Source: Monarcha castaneiventris obscurior
Taxonomy: Eukaryota > Chordata > Aves > Passeriformes > Monarchidae
DNA: 64,000 nt
Direction of reading: 5' to 3'
NCBI GenBank assembly: GCA_026261815.1
Contig: JAMPIT010000230.1
Location: forward strand, 41,686,501-41,750,500
Part shown: in pieces, positions 1 through 12,000 of the stretch
Numbering within the stretch: position 1 is the stretch's first letter
Layout of the letters: every line of letters starts with the position of its first letter
Program-made: the position numbers and the translations under genes
The notes under the pieces: generated by a model
The model's database searches: none
What the model saw: only the letters and a program-made list of their open reading frames with translations
What the model was told of the DNA's origin: nothing

Positions 1-3000
1 ACACAGAAACCAAGTGATTCCTTTTTAGTGTAACTGAACTTTTTAGCACTGTAATCCCACAATTGTTATTAGTCTGAATCTAAATATCTCAGAAGAAAAA
101 AGGAAGACAAGAGGAAAAAATAACAAAGACATTAATATTTCTAAGCAGAAACAACAACAATAAAATATGATACTACTACTAATAATATGTCATCCAAAAC
201 AATAAATAGTTACATTTGTTCAGTCAGCCAGTCCCTCATGAAATAGTCCCTCTGCACCTCTTGCTCTTTCCCTGCTTCTCAAGGCCTCTGCTGTCATACT
301 CAGACTGTATTTCTCTGTGCTGCAGCATCATGTTAGAAAGAATAGCTACTTTTTACTACTATCTGTATAAAAACTGTGGCTGTGCCCCAAAAGGTAAGCA
401 AAAGTAGGACAAATTTAATATAGCCACCTACTCAGAAGAGCTGCTGTTACAGATAAACCAAGCAAAACCAAAGCTTCGGGCAGGTCACAATGGGTTCTGA
501 CAAAGCCAGGCTGGCAAACGTCAGCCCCGAGGCCTTGAACACTCAGCACAAAGCCAGAGACCTGGAAATAGCAATACCAACTCCGTGTTACTGGGTCACA
601 AGGCTACTGAAGACACTTGGGAAACAGAGTCTCCATTTACAAGGTTACAGAAATCTCCCCCTTATCAGATTTCCCCTGTAACAAGAGGTAATTTTCAGTG
701 AATATTTCACAAGACAATACCAAGGAGATACAGTAATTTTTGTCAAGAAATTTTGGTAATTTTGAGCTGGAGATAGGCTAGAAGAATTCACCAGCTTCTC
801 TTTCCCTCACCAGCCTTCCCCACAGCGTGGAAGTGTCAGCCCCAGCTTTTGAGAGCCAACAACCTGACAGGTTGATATGGAGAAGCAAAGAGGTGTGCTG
901 TAAGGAAAGGATTAGGGACGAATGAACAGACTTGTTCTCCAGCATTTTTACACTGGAAAAGAAACCAAGGTGCTAGAGACTCCTAAAACAGAGGAAGTAG
1001 TCCCTAGGATTGGGAAGTCTGTGCTAAGGGAAGTGATTCAGAGAAAAGAAAGAGAGGCAAGGAAACTGAAAGATCAAAAATACATTAGAGTGGGTTGAAA
1101 TTTCTAAGTTGGAGGCGACTAAAGCAACTCCTGGAATTATGAGCAGTGCCCAGGCATAACTTCATGTTTCCACCTTCTGCCAAGAGATGAGATGATCTTC
1201 CACCTTACAATTCCATCTTCTATCATACAACAGCTGTTACTGATATTTTTTTCCATATCATTTTTAGAGAACCTGTGCTTGGTTTTGTCACAAATATTCC
1301 ATCCTATCTGCAAACTTTGAGGGCTCTTCATGTCTTCCATGCCCCTGCTGTAACAGATTATTCATATCCATGTTCCTGAACTGCTGGAGAACCTGAAGGA
1401 CTCTCCAATAGCCAGTCCTAAGAACATTTTGGTGCACAGGTTGCAATAAGTGGAGAAATGTGTTCACATTGTGAAGTTACAGGTACATCTGATCTAGGTC
1501 CAGAACCAGCAGCCCTATGAGCTGATAGTCACAGCTCTCAGCTGCTGTTTATCCTGAGCACAGGATGGTTTTCTGACCTCACAGGTTTGTGTCTCTGAAG
1601 CAGACTGTCTGTCTGATGATAATGTAAAGGTGCCTGGGGCTGGCAGTGATGAGTTCCCTGGAAACCACTGCCCTCAGTATCTAATGGGCAGTAAAGAACA
1701 CCTGGTAGGGCTGTGAAGAAATTTTCCAGCTCTTTGGAGGCATATACTCATGGTGTCCAGACTCACTAAGATTAGATGGAGTAATTTAGAGGAAGTTTAT
1801 TGTGATTTTTTTTCTCAAAGCTGTATCATACTGAAGTATTGCAGGATTTCTGTCATTGTTTCAACACATGGGTTGATTCTCACTTGTCATACTGCTTAAG
1901 CATCTTAAATGAGAGCTAGTGAGAGATCTTGAAAAGGGTTAGATGAATGAAACTCCAGTACTTAGTCAGAAATCGACATCTGGTTTTCCCCCTAGAAGTG
2001 GAAGAAGCAAGGAAGAGTAGATGTTTCCTACAACTTCTGTGGGTTGTCTTCCTTGTCCTTCTGTCAGCTATTCCTGTTAGGGAGGCATAGTCCATTAGCT
2101 AGATCACAGACCTCTACACCTGCTAGATGCCAGGGGCAAATCCAGAACAAGCCAGTATTTTTGCCTGCTCTCACAGCAGGTGCTTCTCCTTACAGAAGGA
2201 GGGGAACTTCATGGAGTCAAAGACACAAAGAGCCAGAGTATGCACAACCTCCCAGTACTGCTCCTGAGTAGGCAGAACTTCAATTTCAGGAACTTTTCTT
2301 CCTGTAGAATGATCTTTCCAGTTCACATTTTTAGTCTCCTGGAAGCCCTCATCAAATCAGATTTCTCTGACCCTAGCCTGGGGGGTGGGCCAAAGGGAGG
2401 ACATCTAAAATTCAGTCTCACACCTTCTTAAGTTTGGGCTGTCCCATGGTAAGTCAGCAGAGGTGAGGAACACTGTGAAAGCTCTGAACCTGGCAATCAC
2501 AGGCTGGAGAAAAGCCAGAAGGAATCACCAACAACACCACAATACACATTATTATTTTTCTTTTCTAGCTCTCAGTGCTCCCTTGCAGTGCTTTGCACAG
2601 TATTAGTATACTTCATTTATTTTAAAGGTCTGGGAGGTGTTTTTGGGGATGCGCACGTTTGGATATTTTGTTGCACGTGGCCAAGAGGCCTTGGAGTAGA
2701 GTAAGGTCAGACCTGGGTAAGGTCTCAGTGTCACAGGAATCATGCTACAAAAGGACAGAGAAACATGGAACAGAGAAGTGGAGTTCTGTGAAACATATTG
2801 GATGCAAATCAGTAGCTGGAAAGTTCGAGCTCTTCAGAACACACACACTTCAGAACTAGGTAGGGAAATGTCACTAAATGTGAAAAGTGGTACTTAGTAG
2901 TTTAACTGGCAATCTGATATCGATGGTTTCAATACAGCTTGGTCTCTGGAGAAACAAAAATTGCTTTGGATGTGCAACATCTCATTAAAAGGTCTATTCT

Positions 3001-4141
3001 ACAAACAGCAATAATTTCCTTATTCTGTCCTCTTCTGAATAGTGATCACCTTTCCATTAATTTAGTGGAACAAGATTGAGCTATATATTTTGGCATATAT
3101 ATCCACAGCATCACACCCAGCCGCAGGAAACCCAGGTGACATCAAATCTGAATGTTCCTTGGTGCTTTTTCGGTGGTGTTTGCAGCTGGCAGCATCTCAG
3201 TACATGAGAACTAACTGATCTTGTTATGAGTAGATCGCAAAGTATCTTTTTACCAATTTTACTTTGTGTCAGAACCCTTGAAACTGAGGAAACAGTGCAT
3301 CTGCTACCTGCTTTATTCTAAGATTATTACACCTGCAGAGAAAAGCAGATTGTCATGGATAAGTTTCTGCCTAAAAAAAAAAAGGATAATTGAAGAAGTG
3401 GCGCTACCAGCTCATTATTATTATCCTTTGAATGTAGTGCTCTTATCCAGAGCTCTTTCAGTGCATACAAGTGCAAGAATTTTTGAATGTTGCTTAGTGT
3501 CTCCATAGATTCTTTCCATCACATATTAGAGTAGCATAAAGTCTTGTGGTTGAACCCATTACAAATATAATTTCATATTTAGAGAAGAGGCACAATGCTT
3601 CTGGGTGCTCTGCTGTGTGCAAGTGCTTGGGGTGATGCTGGGTGTATTTGTGTCTCTGTTCTGGTAGTTCTTGCAATAATATTTCGGCACCAAGGTTAAA
3701 ATTTATTTTTGAAATTTTTAGGAAGTATAAAAACATGCAATTATATTTTCGGAAGGAAATGTAGGATTAGGAAAATATTTAAATTTTTATTACCCTAAAA
3801 AATAAAATCTTTGACAATATCTAGGTTGTGTTTTCCCTGATTTCACATGTTTTCTTGATTAACTTTTAAAAATGTGTTGCCAGTAATACTACCTCAATAT
3901 AAATGTTATTTTTTTCCCTGTGAAATTTTACGGGGATTTGGAGAGCAAGGCTTCCTCATCAGGAAACTGGAGAAAACACTTTTTTTGCTGAAGAGCTTCA
4001 GGGTGCCTCTCAATTCCATCAGGTATATTTTACATGATACCCACACAAAAATAAGCAAAACCAAAGTTCCTTATCCTAATTGAGGCTTGTGAGTCATTAG
4101 ACAGACTTTCAAGAACCAAGACAACGAAGGTGTAGCTAATG
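1..4141. other. Intergenic DNA, no gene recognised
   Basis: Moderately AT-rich, CpG-poor sequence. The open frames are all under about 85 codons, overlap each other in several frames and resemble no family I know. I see no splice-flanked conserved coding segment and no recognisable mobile element. A distal untranslated exon of an unseen gene cannot be excluded. Confidence 0.5.
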
Positions 4142-4147
4142 TTTATT
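4142..4147 (-). terminator. Candidate poly(A) signal for the CCR8-like gene
   Basis: The plus-strand hexamer TTTATT reads AATAAA on the minus strand, about 820 nt beyond the receptor stop codon. I saw no closer canonical AATAAA on the minus strand in the interval scanned, so a 3' UTR of about 0.8 kb is plausible. This is a single hexamer in AT-rich DNA and would need 3'-end reads. Confidence 0.3.
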
Positions 4148-4965
4148 CAAAGAAAGCATTTCAAAAGTGGCAGAAAATAAAGACATTTGGGAAGAGAGAC
4201 AGAGCCTTCTTTGCTACAGGCCATTTTGTGGTGGTTACATTTAGCAGTGAGTGCTGGAGGCACAAAGTTGGAGGTCCCACAGCTCCAGAGGTGATACAGA
4301 CCCCTCACCTGCTCTGAGGAAAACATTTCCAAGTGTTGGAACCTCCATGAGTGACCAGTATAGGGGACACCTGGAGCCATTGCGTTGTTATTTTTGGAGG
4401 CATCACTACCAAAGGCTGCTCTGGGCAGCAGCAGTTCCAAGGGTTCCAGGGCTGTGCCCCTGGGACCATCCCACAACAAACAGGGTCCTGAGGGGGTTTT
4501 TGTCTGGGAGCTGAGGCAAAGGGGAAATGGTGACAATGGCTGAGGTGACTCCCTCTTTGCAATGTGAAGTAGTTCCATGCCTGTCCAATTCCCCACTTTC
4601 CAGTGTCCCAAGGGTGCAGGGATTCAGCTTCCACAAGGCAGAACATACTTGGGGGTGAGGCAGAAGCAATGCTTTTGTCAGAGGAGAAAATAGACACTAG
4701 AAGAAACACCCTGGTTGCTGAAATGTATTACAAGAGCTCTAAAACATAATTAAAAAATTATTCTGTGGCAACGTATGGTCACCATTTTATAAATGCACCG
4801 GTGCTCTTGGGAAACCAATGCCACAGCTTCTTATGTGGCAGTCCATAGCATATCCCAACAGGAGGCACAGGCACACTGCATCTGCCAGCGGATGCTGCAC
4901 ACATGGTACAGCCTCCAGCACCTCTGGCCAGCCCCTCACACCAGCAGAAGGTGGCTCAGGTGGGC

Positions 4966-6021
4966 TCACAGGGCCCCTGCACTGTCAGACCAGCCGGAGA
5001 GCTGGGTGGGTGCCGAAAATGACTGTCCAGCCCCGGCACCGCCGGCAGGGCTGGAGAGGACATGGCCACAGGACTGAAGGAGCCCTTTAAGATGGGCCTT
5101 GAAGGTCACACCAGCGAAGGCGTAGATGACGGGGTTCAGGCAGCAGTGGATGAAGGAGATGGTTTCTGTCAGCTGCAGGGCCAGCGCTATCTGGGAGCTC
5201 GCCTCGCAGTCATTGATGATGTGCAGGCTCTGCAGGGAGTCGAGGAACAGCGCGATGTTGAAGGGAGTCCAGAAGAGGAAGAAAACAATGACGATGATGA
5301 AGATCATCTTGATCGCCTTGACCTTGTTCCGGTTTTTGCATTTTTGCAGGTTTTTCAGTATCTGAGTGTAGCAGCAAACAAGGATGCTGAAGGGAATCAA
5401 GAGGCCCAAGATGTTGGCTGCAAACTGGGAAGCAACCTTCCAGGTATTGTCACCTGGGGGATATGTGGGGACACACTGCAGAGCCTCCTCGATCTCCAGC
5501 TCCTGGCTGAACATGATGTTGGGTACAGAAGCCAAGACAGCCACCAGCCACAGAATCAAACTGATAATTATGCCATAAGTGGCCGTCCGTATCCTCATGG
5601 CATAGACAGCATGGACAATTGCTATGTACCTGTCCATGCTCATGAGGGTTATAAAGAAAATGCTGCTATAAAAACCTGTGTAGTAAATGCCAGCCATTAT
5701 CTTGCACATGGCATTGCCAAAAACCCACTGGTCTGAAGCGTAGTGGGCTTGGAAAGGGAGAGGCACAACAAAGAGGAGATCAGAGGCTGCGAGGTTCAGC
5801 AGGCAAATGTCAGTCATTGTTGTCAGCCTTTTTCTGGTCAGGAGAACCCAGAGGACCAAGGAGTTTCCCAGGAGGCAGAAGACAAACACGAGGCAGTAAA
5901 GAATTGGCAGAAAGAGGGATTTAAACCTGCGAAAGTTGTTTCCTTCGTTGCACGGAGCAGTGTTTTCATCGTATCCATAGTCATATTCTGTGGTGCCAAG
6001 GAATTGGCTGGTGGGATTCAT
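4966..6021 (-). CDS. CCR8L: CC chemokine receptor, CCR8-like (351 aa, intact)
   Basis: Class A GPCR of the chemokine family, expected at the leukocyte plasma membrane and Gi-coupled; the ligand is not deducible from sequence. Seven hydrophobic segments lie at about residues 37-62, 72-93, 106-130, 149-170, 200-222, 236-260 and 283-303. Cysteines C24 and C272 (N-terminus to ECL3) and C106 and C183 (TM3 to ECL2) give the two chemokine-receptor disulfides. Other landmarks are DRYIAIV at 130-136, W251 and P253 in TM6, and NPVIY at 296-300. The acidic N-terminus carries Tyr 13, 15 and 17 as candidate sulfation sites; I see no usable N-glycosylation sequon outside the membrane. TM3 (YYTGFYSSIFFITLMS) and TM7 (ETISF.HCCLNPVIYAF) most resemble CCR8. 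The C-tail is Gly/Ala/Ser-rich and unlike mammalian CCR8. On the minus strand a pyrimidine tract and CACAG lie 9 nt before the ATG, so the coding exon probably follows a distant untranslated exon. CCR4- or CCR5-type paralogy is less likely. Confidence 0.9.
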   Translation of the reverse strand: MNPTSQFLGTTEYDYGYDENTAPCNEGNNFRRFKSLFLPILYCLVFVFCLLGNSLVLWVLLTRKRLTTMTDICLLNLAASDLLFVVPLPFQAHYASDQWVFGNAMCKIMAGIYYTGFYSSIFFITLMSMDRYIAIVHAVYAMRIRTATYGIIISLILWLVAVLASVPNIMFSQELEIEEALQCVPTYPPGDNTWKVASQFAANILGLLIPFSILVCCYTQILKNLQKCKNRNKVKAIKMIFIIVIVFFLFWTPFNIALFLDSLQSLHIINDCEASSQIALALQLTETISFIHCCLNPVIYAFAGVTFKAHLKGLLQSCGHVLSSPAGGAGAGQSFSAPTQLSGWSDSAGAL

Positions 6022-6048
6022 CTCAGGTACCTGTGCAGGAAAGAGTAA
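6022..6048 (-). promoter_or_regulatory. CCR8L: Splice acceptor and short 5' UTR of the CCR8-like coding exon
   Basis: On the minus strand the sequence TTACTCTTTCCTGCACAG is immediately followed by GTACCTGAG and then the ATG. This is a good acceptor, with pyrimidine tract and CAG, at plus-strand positions 6031-6048, leaving a 9-nt leader at 6022-6030. Chemokine receptor genes commonly have an uninterrupted coding exon preceded by untranslated exons, which supports the reading. The upstream exon was not located. Confidence 0.6.
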
Positions 6049-9000
6049 GGGTTAAAAATGTCTGTCTGTCCTGGCACAGCACTCCCCTGGTGGCTTCTGC
6101 CTCTGTGTGTGCTGTGTTGAGCCTGTGCGTCAGCCTCCAGGCAGAGAGGGACTACAAAATGCAGCCTTGGTCTCACTGGGTGGACAAGAGCAGCTCTACC
6201 ACCCAAAGGGCTGCCCTGCAGCCTGCTGGTTGTTCCTATACATGTGTAACAGTGAGCACTGGGAGGCTCTCTGTTTTCCTGAAACTGCTTTAGACCCGCT
6301 GGACCAGCCCCTCATCATTACAATGACGGAAAAATTCAGGTCTCTGAATAGTCATAATGATAAAAAAATACAAATCCTGCATCTGATCTAAGGATCTCAG
6401 TTTTCTTGTGCTCCCTGAGGTGGGGAAGCTTTTTGCCTGTAGCATAAAGACCCTCATAAAAGTGCTTTGCTTGCAGAAGTTGTCACCCAGCAGCATAACC
6501 TTATTTTTAGCAGAGCTGATCAGGGCCAAGTACTGCACAGAGTGCAGAGACGTGCAAACTACTTTTCCATGGGTGGGTCCAGGATTGCACACAGAAAACT
6601 CTGAAGCAGAAAGGAGTTCACAGGGCTGCACAGCAGCACTTGCAGTGCCAAGCTCTGGGCTGCCTCCGAGTTCCAAGGCAGATGGTGAGCAGCTTGGCTC
6701 TGCCTTTTGCTACACCACAGCAGTTCAGTGATTCCCTTTTCTGTCCACCTTCAGTTTTCTAGTGTAAAGAAAACCAAAACATTAGTGGGAGTGTTTCCTC
6801 TCTCATTTCTGAAGAATTGCAATGAAGGCAGCCTCAAAATAGTAAAATAATCTGACGTTCTCCAAGAGTGAGTCAGTGCTTTAGCCAACTTTTTTATTGT
6901 TTCAGATGTCAGTTCATGACCCCTATAAAAACGGATTGGGTTTCCAGACTTGAGTCTTCACATTTTAAGAGGTAATGAGTCTTTCAACAGGGCTTGGTTT
7001 TTCACTCCTAAGTCATTTGAAAGTTTATGCTGCGCTGCACCTATGTTGCACCTGCTTACAGTCTGACCGCATCTTGAAAGAGCTTTAAAGACACAGAGTT
7101 TCCAGGAGGGAAGAATAATTTGTAATAATCACGGCTGTTAAGATGAAGCAATAATATGAATGGAAGTGATTAATTCTATAGAAGTGGAGGATGTGCTCTC
7201 CTGAATTAAAGATTACTGCCTGGGGATACAAAAAGAGAGAGAACAGCAAAAACTTTTTATATTGATAGGAAGGAGTCACAATTCACCCCTTCTTGCCAGG
7301 CTGTGCCACTTGTGGGGGGAACAGAACAATCTATCTATACAGCCCAGAGGAGTGTCAGTGTCCATCCTCTGCTCCAGGTATGGATCCTGCTCATGCCTCA
7401 CTGACCTGCCTCAGCTCTTCTTGGGGCACTGTTTCAATTGGTGTGTGCAATGCAGAGAAAACTGTTACAAATACAGCATTCAACCCCACAGAATTCCTTG
7501 TTCAAAAATAATAAATAATGAGAGAGAGGCTGTGCTGCATCGATAGTGTAATTCTCTACTGCATTGAGCTCTCAGCTGTAGCTAGGACATCTGCATTATT
7601 CATTTTAACTTTTTATAAGGCATAAACCTTTAAATATTGAGTTATTGTGTCACTAGATAATGGGTCTTCTTGCAGCAACAAGAAACAGGGAGAAAATATT
7701 TCCTGCTAATGCTTTTGGTGTGTGAAACTGACACACTGAGTGATGCAGCACTGGCTCACATTTCTTAATTGCCTGTCTAGGACCTCATAAAAGCTGTTCG
7801 TAGATTCAACTATCAAAACTAAAAAATATTCCAAAAATAATGAATGCTGTGTTATATAGATCTATAAGTATGTAGCTAGATATGTAGAGATACCTAAATC
7901 TAGATTTATAGATATAAAGCATCTACTTCCGGCAAAATTCAAGTGTTTCTCCTGGGCTGAACGGAGACCGGAGATGTTCTACTTCAGACTCTTACACCAT
8001 TAATACCTTTAACAGCTCCCAACCAGGGCACAGCATTTTCCATTTTCTCCCCTCTCCACATCACTCAGCAGAACAGTCAAACTGAAAAGGCAGTTTTATG
8101 GAGGCTATCAAGGGCAAGGTAGCAGCTGCAGGTCCCCTGGCTGTCACAGTGAGCCCACTAACAGCACATTGAACATGGATGGACTTTACCTTTGGCAGCA
8201 AGACGCCTCTACCCTCTCAGATGGCCCTGGTCCCCTTCTCCTTGTCCCCTGTTGCTCGGGCTCAGGGGTTTCCAGGAGGTTTGCTTCACCTTCACTTCAC
8301 TTGTGCAGAGAGCTGAGATTTGGTGATATGCAGGTGTTGAATGGGCAGCTGCCAGATGCAGAATAGGCTTGGAGGCAAATAGAAGATTTTGTATCTGTGG
8401 TAAACAGGAAAACAGTGAGAGGGCTATCAAGCACCTTCTGTGAAATGAGTATCAAACACATCTCTTTTTTGACATGGTAATCGGTAGCACTCCTTTTAAT
8501 GTGTTTGCTAAACCCCCCTTCTTCACAGCCACCCCGATTTAAGTGAAAAACTTAAAAGTTCAGATATTTCCATCACAGGAGACACGCTAATAAATTTGCA
8601 GCTTTTCACAGAAGCTGATATGTGATTTCTGGGTCGCATTGTTTTAGTTTTTCAGTTTCTTCAGCTAATAAAAATTTATATACTGCAGTCTGTTTATATC
8701 CCTCCCAATTAAAACTTTACTAGCTTTTTAAGCAAAATAAGAACTCACAGCTACTGATACCACTTTGCCATAACTTTTTAAGCAGTTCTTATTTAGTGGG
8801 AATATTTCAGTTTCTTTGCTACCTTGGGGTTTTTCAAGTATATTATAGTGACTTGAGGATGGAAAAGGGCAAAATATTGAAACAAAAACAGGCTTGAATT
8901 TTTATATCTTATTCAATTGCTTTAAATTACTTACGTTTAGTGGAATACTGTAAATTGTGGTGCTTTATAAGTCAGACAAATGATATGCTTTTTACCCATT

Positions 9001-12000
9001 AATCTCAGCAGGCACAATTTTCCTGATTTTAAGAGCCCAGTGAATGCCAGAGGTTCACTCAAGAGCCCCCATACAAGCATGGGGCAGATCCAAAACACTT
9101 TTACTGAAGTTATTCACATGTTCTTTGGTTGCAGCTCCAACCCAAAGCACCTTCACTGGTTGCTGGTTGTTGCATAAGTGAGTAGTGAAAGAGAGTCTGA
9201 AAGAGAAGAAAAGCTAAATATTCCAGGCAGAAAGGAAAAGTCAGAAAATAGGCTGAGGGGGGAAAGGAGTAGTGCAATGAAGGACCTGGCACTAGTCAGT
9301 AGCACAGTCAGAAAAAACAGACCTGTCCCATGAGGTCTTCCACATGCTCTCAGTGACCAGGGCATCACCCTGCTTCCAAGTACCCAATTGGTCTTACTAC
9401 ACAAGAGAGACTAGCTCCTCTTATTCTGTTTATTTTTTTCAGAACTAATTTTTGAATATTGTTGCATCAGAACTTTACGTTCTTGTATTCTCTAGATACT
9501 AGTTATATTATTAATATTATGTCAATAGTATGTCCTGGTGTTACAGACACACAGCATGACATAATGTAGCTTTATTCTGATTAGGTTTATTTATATTTGT
9601 TTAGAAATCAATAAGGTCAGCTTTCATTATTTCTTAGGAACAAAACATTAGTAAATTAAAGATGCCTCCTCTTCCATCGTATGCTTTTTTGCATTAGTTT
9701 GGTTGATAAGTTATTAACACATATTAAAAAATAAAACAATAGTTTGACATGAAACCAATAAAAGACTAAAACATTTCTGCATTTTAAAACATTAGTACAC
9801 ATTCTAAAATTGAGAAAATCTTATCCTTTTTCTTGAGTTATTTTCTGCTGCACAACTTATGATCTTGCAAAAAGATTTCAGTTCATTCAAAATGCATATT
9901 TTTTAATTGGGAAATCTTCCAGCTGTGTACTTTCACCAGCCACAATCCTGCACAGTCAGGGAAAGGGAGGCATGAAGCTGGAAGAAGCAGTAGGGAAATA
10001 TCAAGGAAATGCTGCATTTGTTGGAGAAAGCTGGAGCAAGCAAGAAAATGGAGACAACCTAAAAGGCGAGGAAAAGAGCTTGAATTCAGAAGAACAAAAG
10101 CTAAGGGAGAAGTGAGCAGGCCTGGTGACTGACATGGCTGGAGGATGGCTGAGCTGGCTGCTGTACTTTGGGCAGGCCAAGGCATATGGATAACAGCTTG
10201 GTAATAAGGAGAGCAAGGAAAAAAAATGTGGTGGTGCCGGTGTTCTGGAGGATAACAGTAGAATGATGGAGTCTGATGATCTGCTGTGTTTTGGGAAGTG
10301 GTATGCAGGTGTGAGTTTCTGGCCCTGCCTGGCTTTCAGAAAGGTTTATGTGCCTGCTCTGCTTCTGGCGTGGTTGGTGTTCCTAACACACAGCCAGAAC
10401 CTGGGCTTTTCTCAGCAGAGAAAGAGAATTCATGAAAGAAAGCAGAGGATGTGATTTGTCAAAAGCAGTGAAAGGAATGGAGTGGAGATGGGTTTAGGAA
10501 AGGTGCTGTTTCTGACTGGCAGGTATGAGGGTGGGTGGGAGCCCACAGGGGTGGGCTTGGGAACTGAAAAGACGGTAATTACAATGTTTGCTGAAATATG
10601 ATGATGAAAACTAATAGGAGATGTCTGTGTTGGGGGACAGAGAAGAATCACAGATTTTATTCTTCTCCCCATGCTGAGCCCTGTTGGCTCTCCTGCAGGT
10701 AACCCAAGAGGAGCATGGGCAGGCAGAGCCCTGCTGGGCTGAAGGGCAGCAAAGATAAATAACTACTAGCATGTTCACAGACGTGGGGTGCTGCAAGATG
10801 CAGATGTGCTGAACTTCCCTTGAAAGCTCAGAGGAAGGTATCTGGTGGAGAGAGAAGGAGAGGTACACATTTCCAATTTTCTCCATATCAGCTATAAGCT
10901 AGGCTTGTATCTGTCCTGACACTTTTTCAGTCTGTGAGTAGCAAACACCACACTCTGAGTTACACAGGGGCCATGCAGGCAAACCTGGATTTTCTACCAA
11001 GCCAACACAGAGCCCTTTGTAGTTCACCTACAAAGAAACAAAGAAAATGTGGTAAACCAGCAAGAGGTGGTAAGATAGGAACACAGAAGTTAAAGGTCAC
11101 CTGCACTTGAAAGTGCTAAACTCAAACAGAAAGAGGTGCAGAGAGGATGCAGGGTGGCAGGATGAGCAGTGCCAGGGCTCAGTGTGGTAAAGCAAGGTCG
11201 TGGAAGGGATATGTTTGCTACATACAGACAACCCAGTGAGGACACGGCCAGGGGAAAAGAGAATTGTCTCACCTTACGAAGAGTAGAGCCATACAACAGC
11301 AATATTTACCACCTTGGGCTCAAGTGAGTTTCCTGCTGGGGCACTGGGGCTGTGGAGCAGGCTTGCTGTGGGAGGAGAGCCAGCCAGCTGGTGTAAAATG
11401 GTCCTGGGTTAAATGTCTGAAGGGGATGCATGATCCAGGGGCTCTCATAGCCAGGGACAGGACAACAGGCACCAGGCAATCCTTCCCAGGGCCTCAGGAT
11501 GTTCCCAAGGTGCTGGGTGGGAGCTGAGGAGCAAGAAGGTCTCAAATCTATTTGTTAAGAGCCTATGCAAAATCTACCCCAGAGCTTCATTCTCCAGCAG
11601 CCCTGACTGCCGCCCTGCAGTGTCCCTCCAGTTCAATTTTAGCTGGTCCCTAATACCAGGGCTGGTGATGTCTCTCCATAATCCAGTGGGATCTCCTGTG
11701 AGAAAGAAATACCTTACAGCAAAACAGAGACAACTGGTTGTGGGTATCTCTGGTGCTCCAGGCTGTGGCCAGCTTGGGTCCATGCAGCTACTGTGAGCTA
11801 CAGGAGGGAAGAGCCATATGGCATCACCGCTTTGTGGAAAGGCTGGTGCAGGCAGTCCCCACTCAAGCTAAAAAACATAGCAAAAATATTGTTGTATCAG
11901 GAGCTTTCTGTTTTGTCTTCTCATGTTTTGGCAGTGGCTGTCAGGGCCAGCCTGCATGGGCCACTGCAGCCCCAGAGAGGTGGCAGAGCTGGGGAGTCTC

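Noticed and set aside
5062..5736. 224-codon open frame on the plus strand
   Set aside because: It lies entirely antisense to the CCR8-like receptor exon and its peptide matches nothing known. The frame follows from receptor codon usage.
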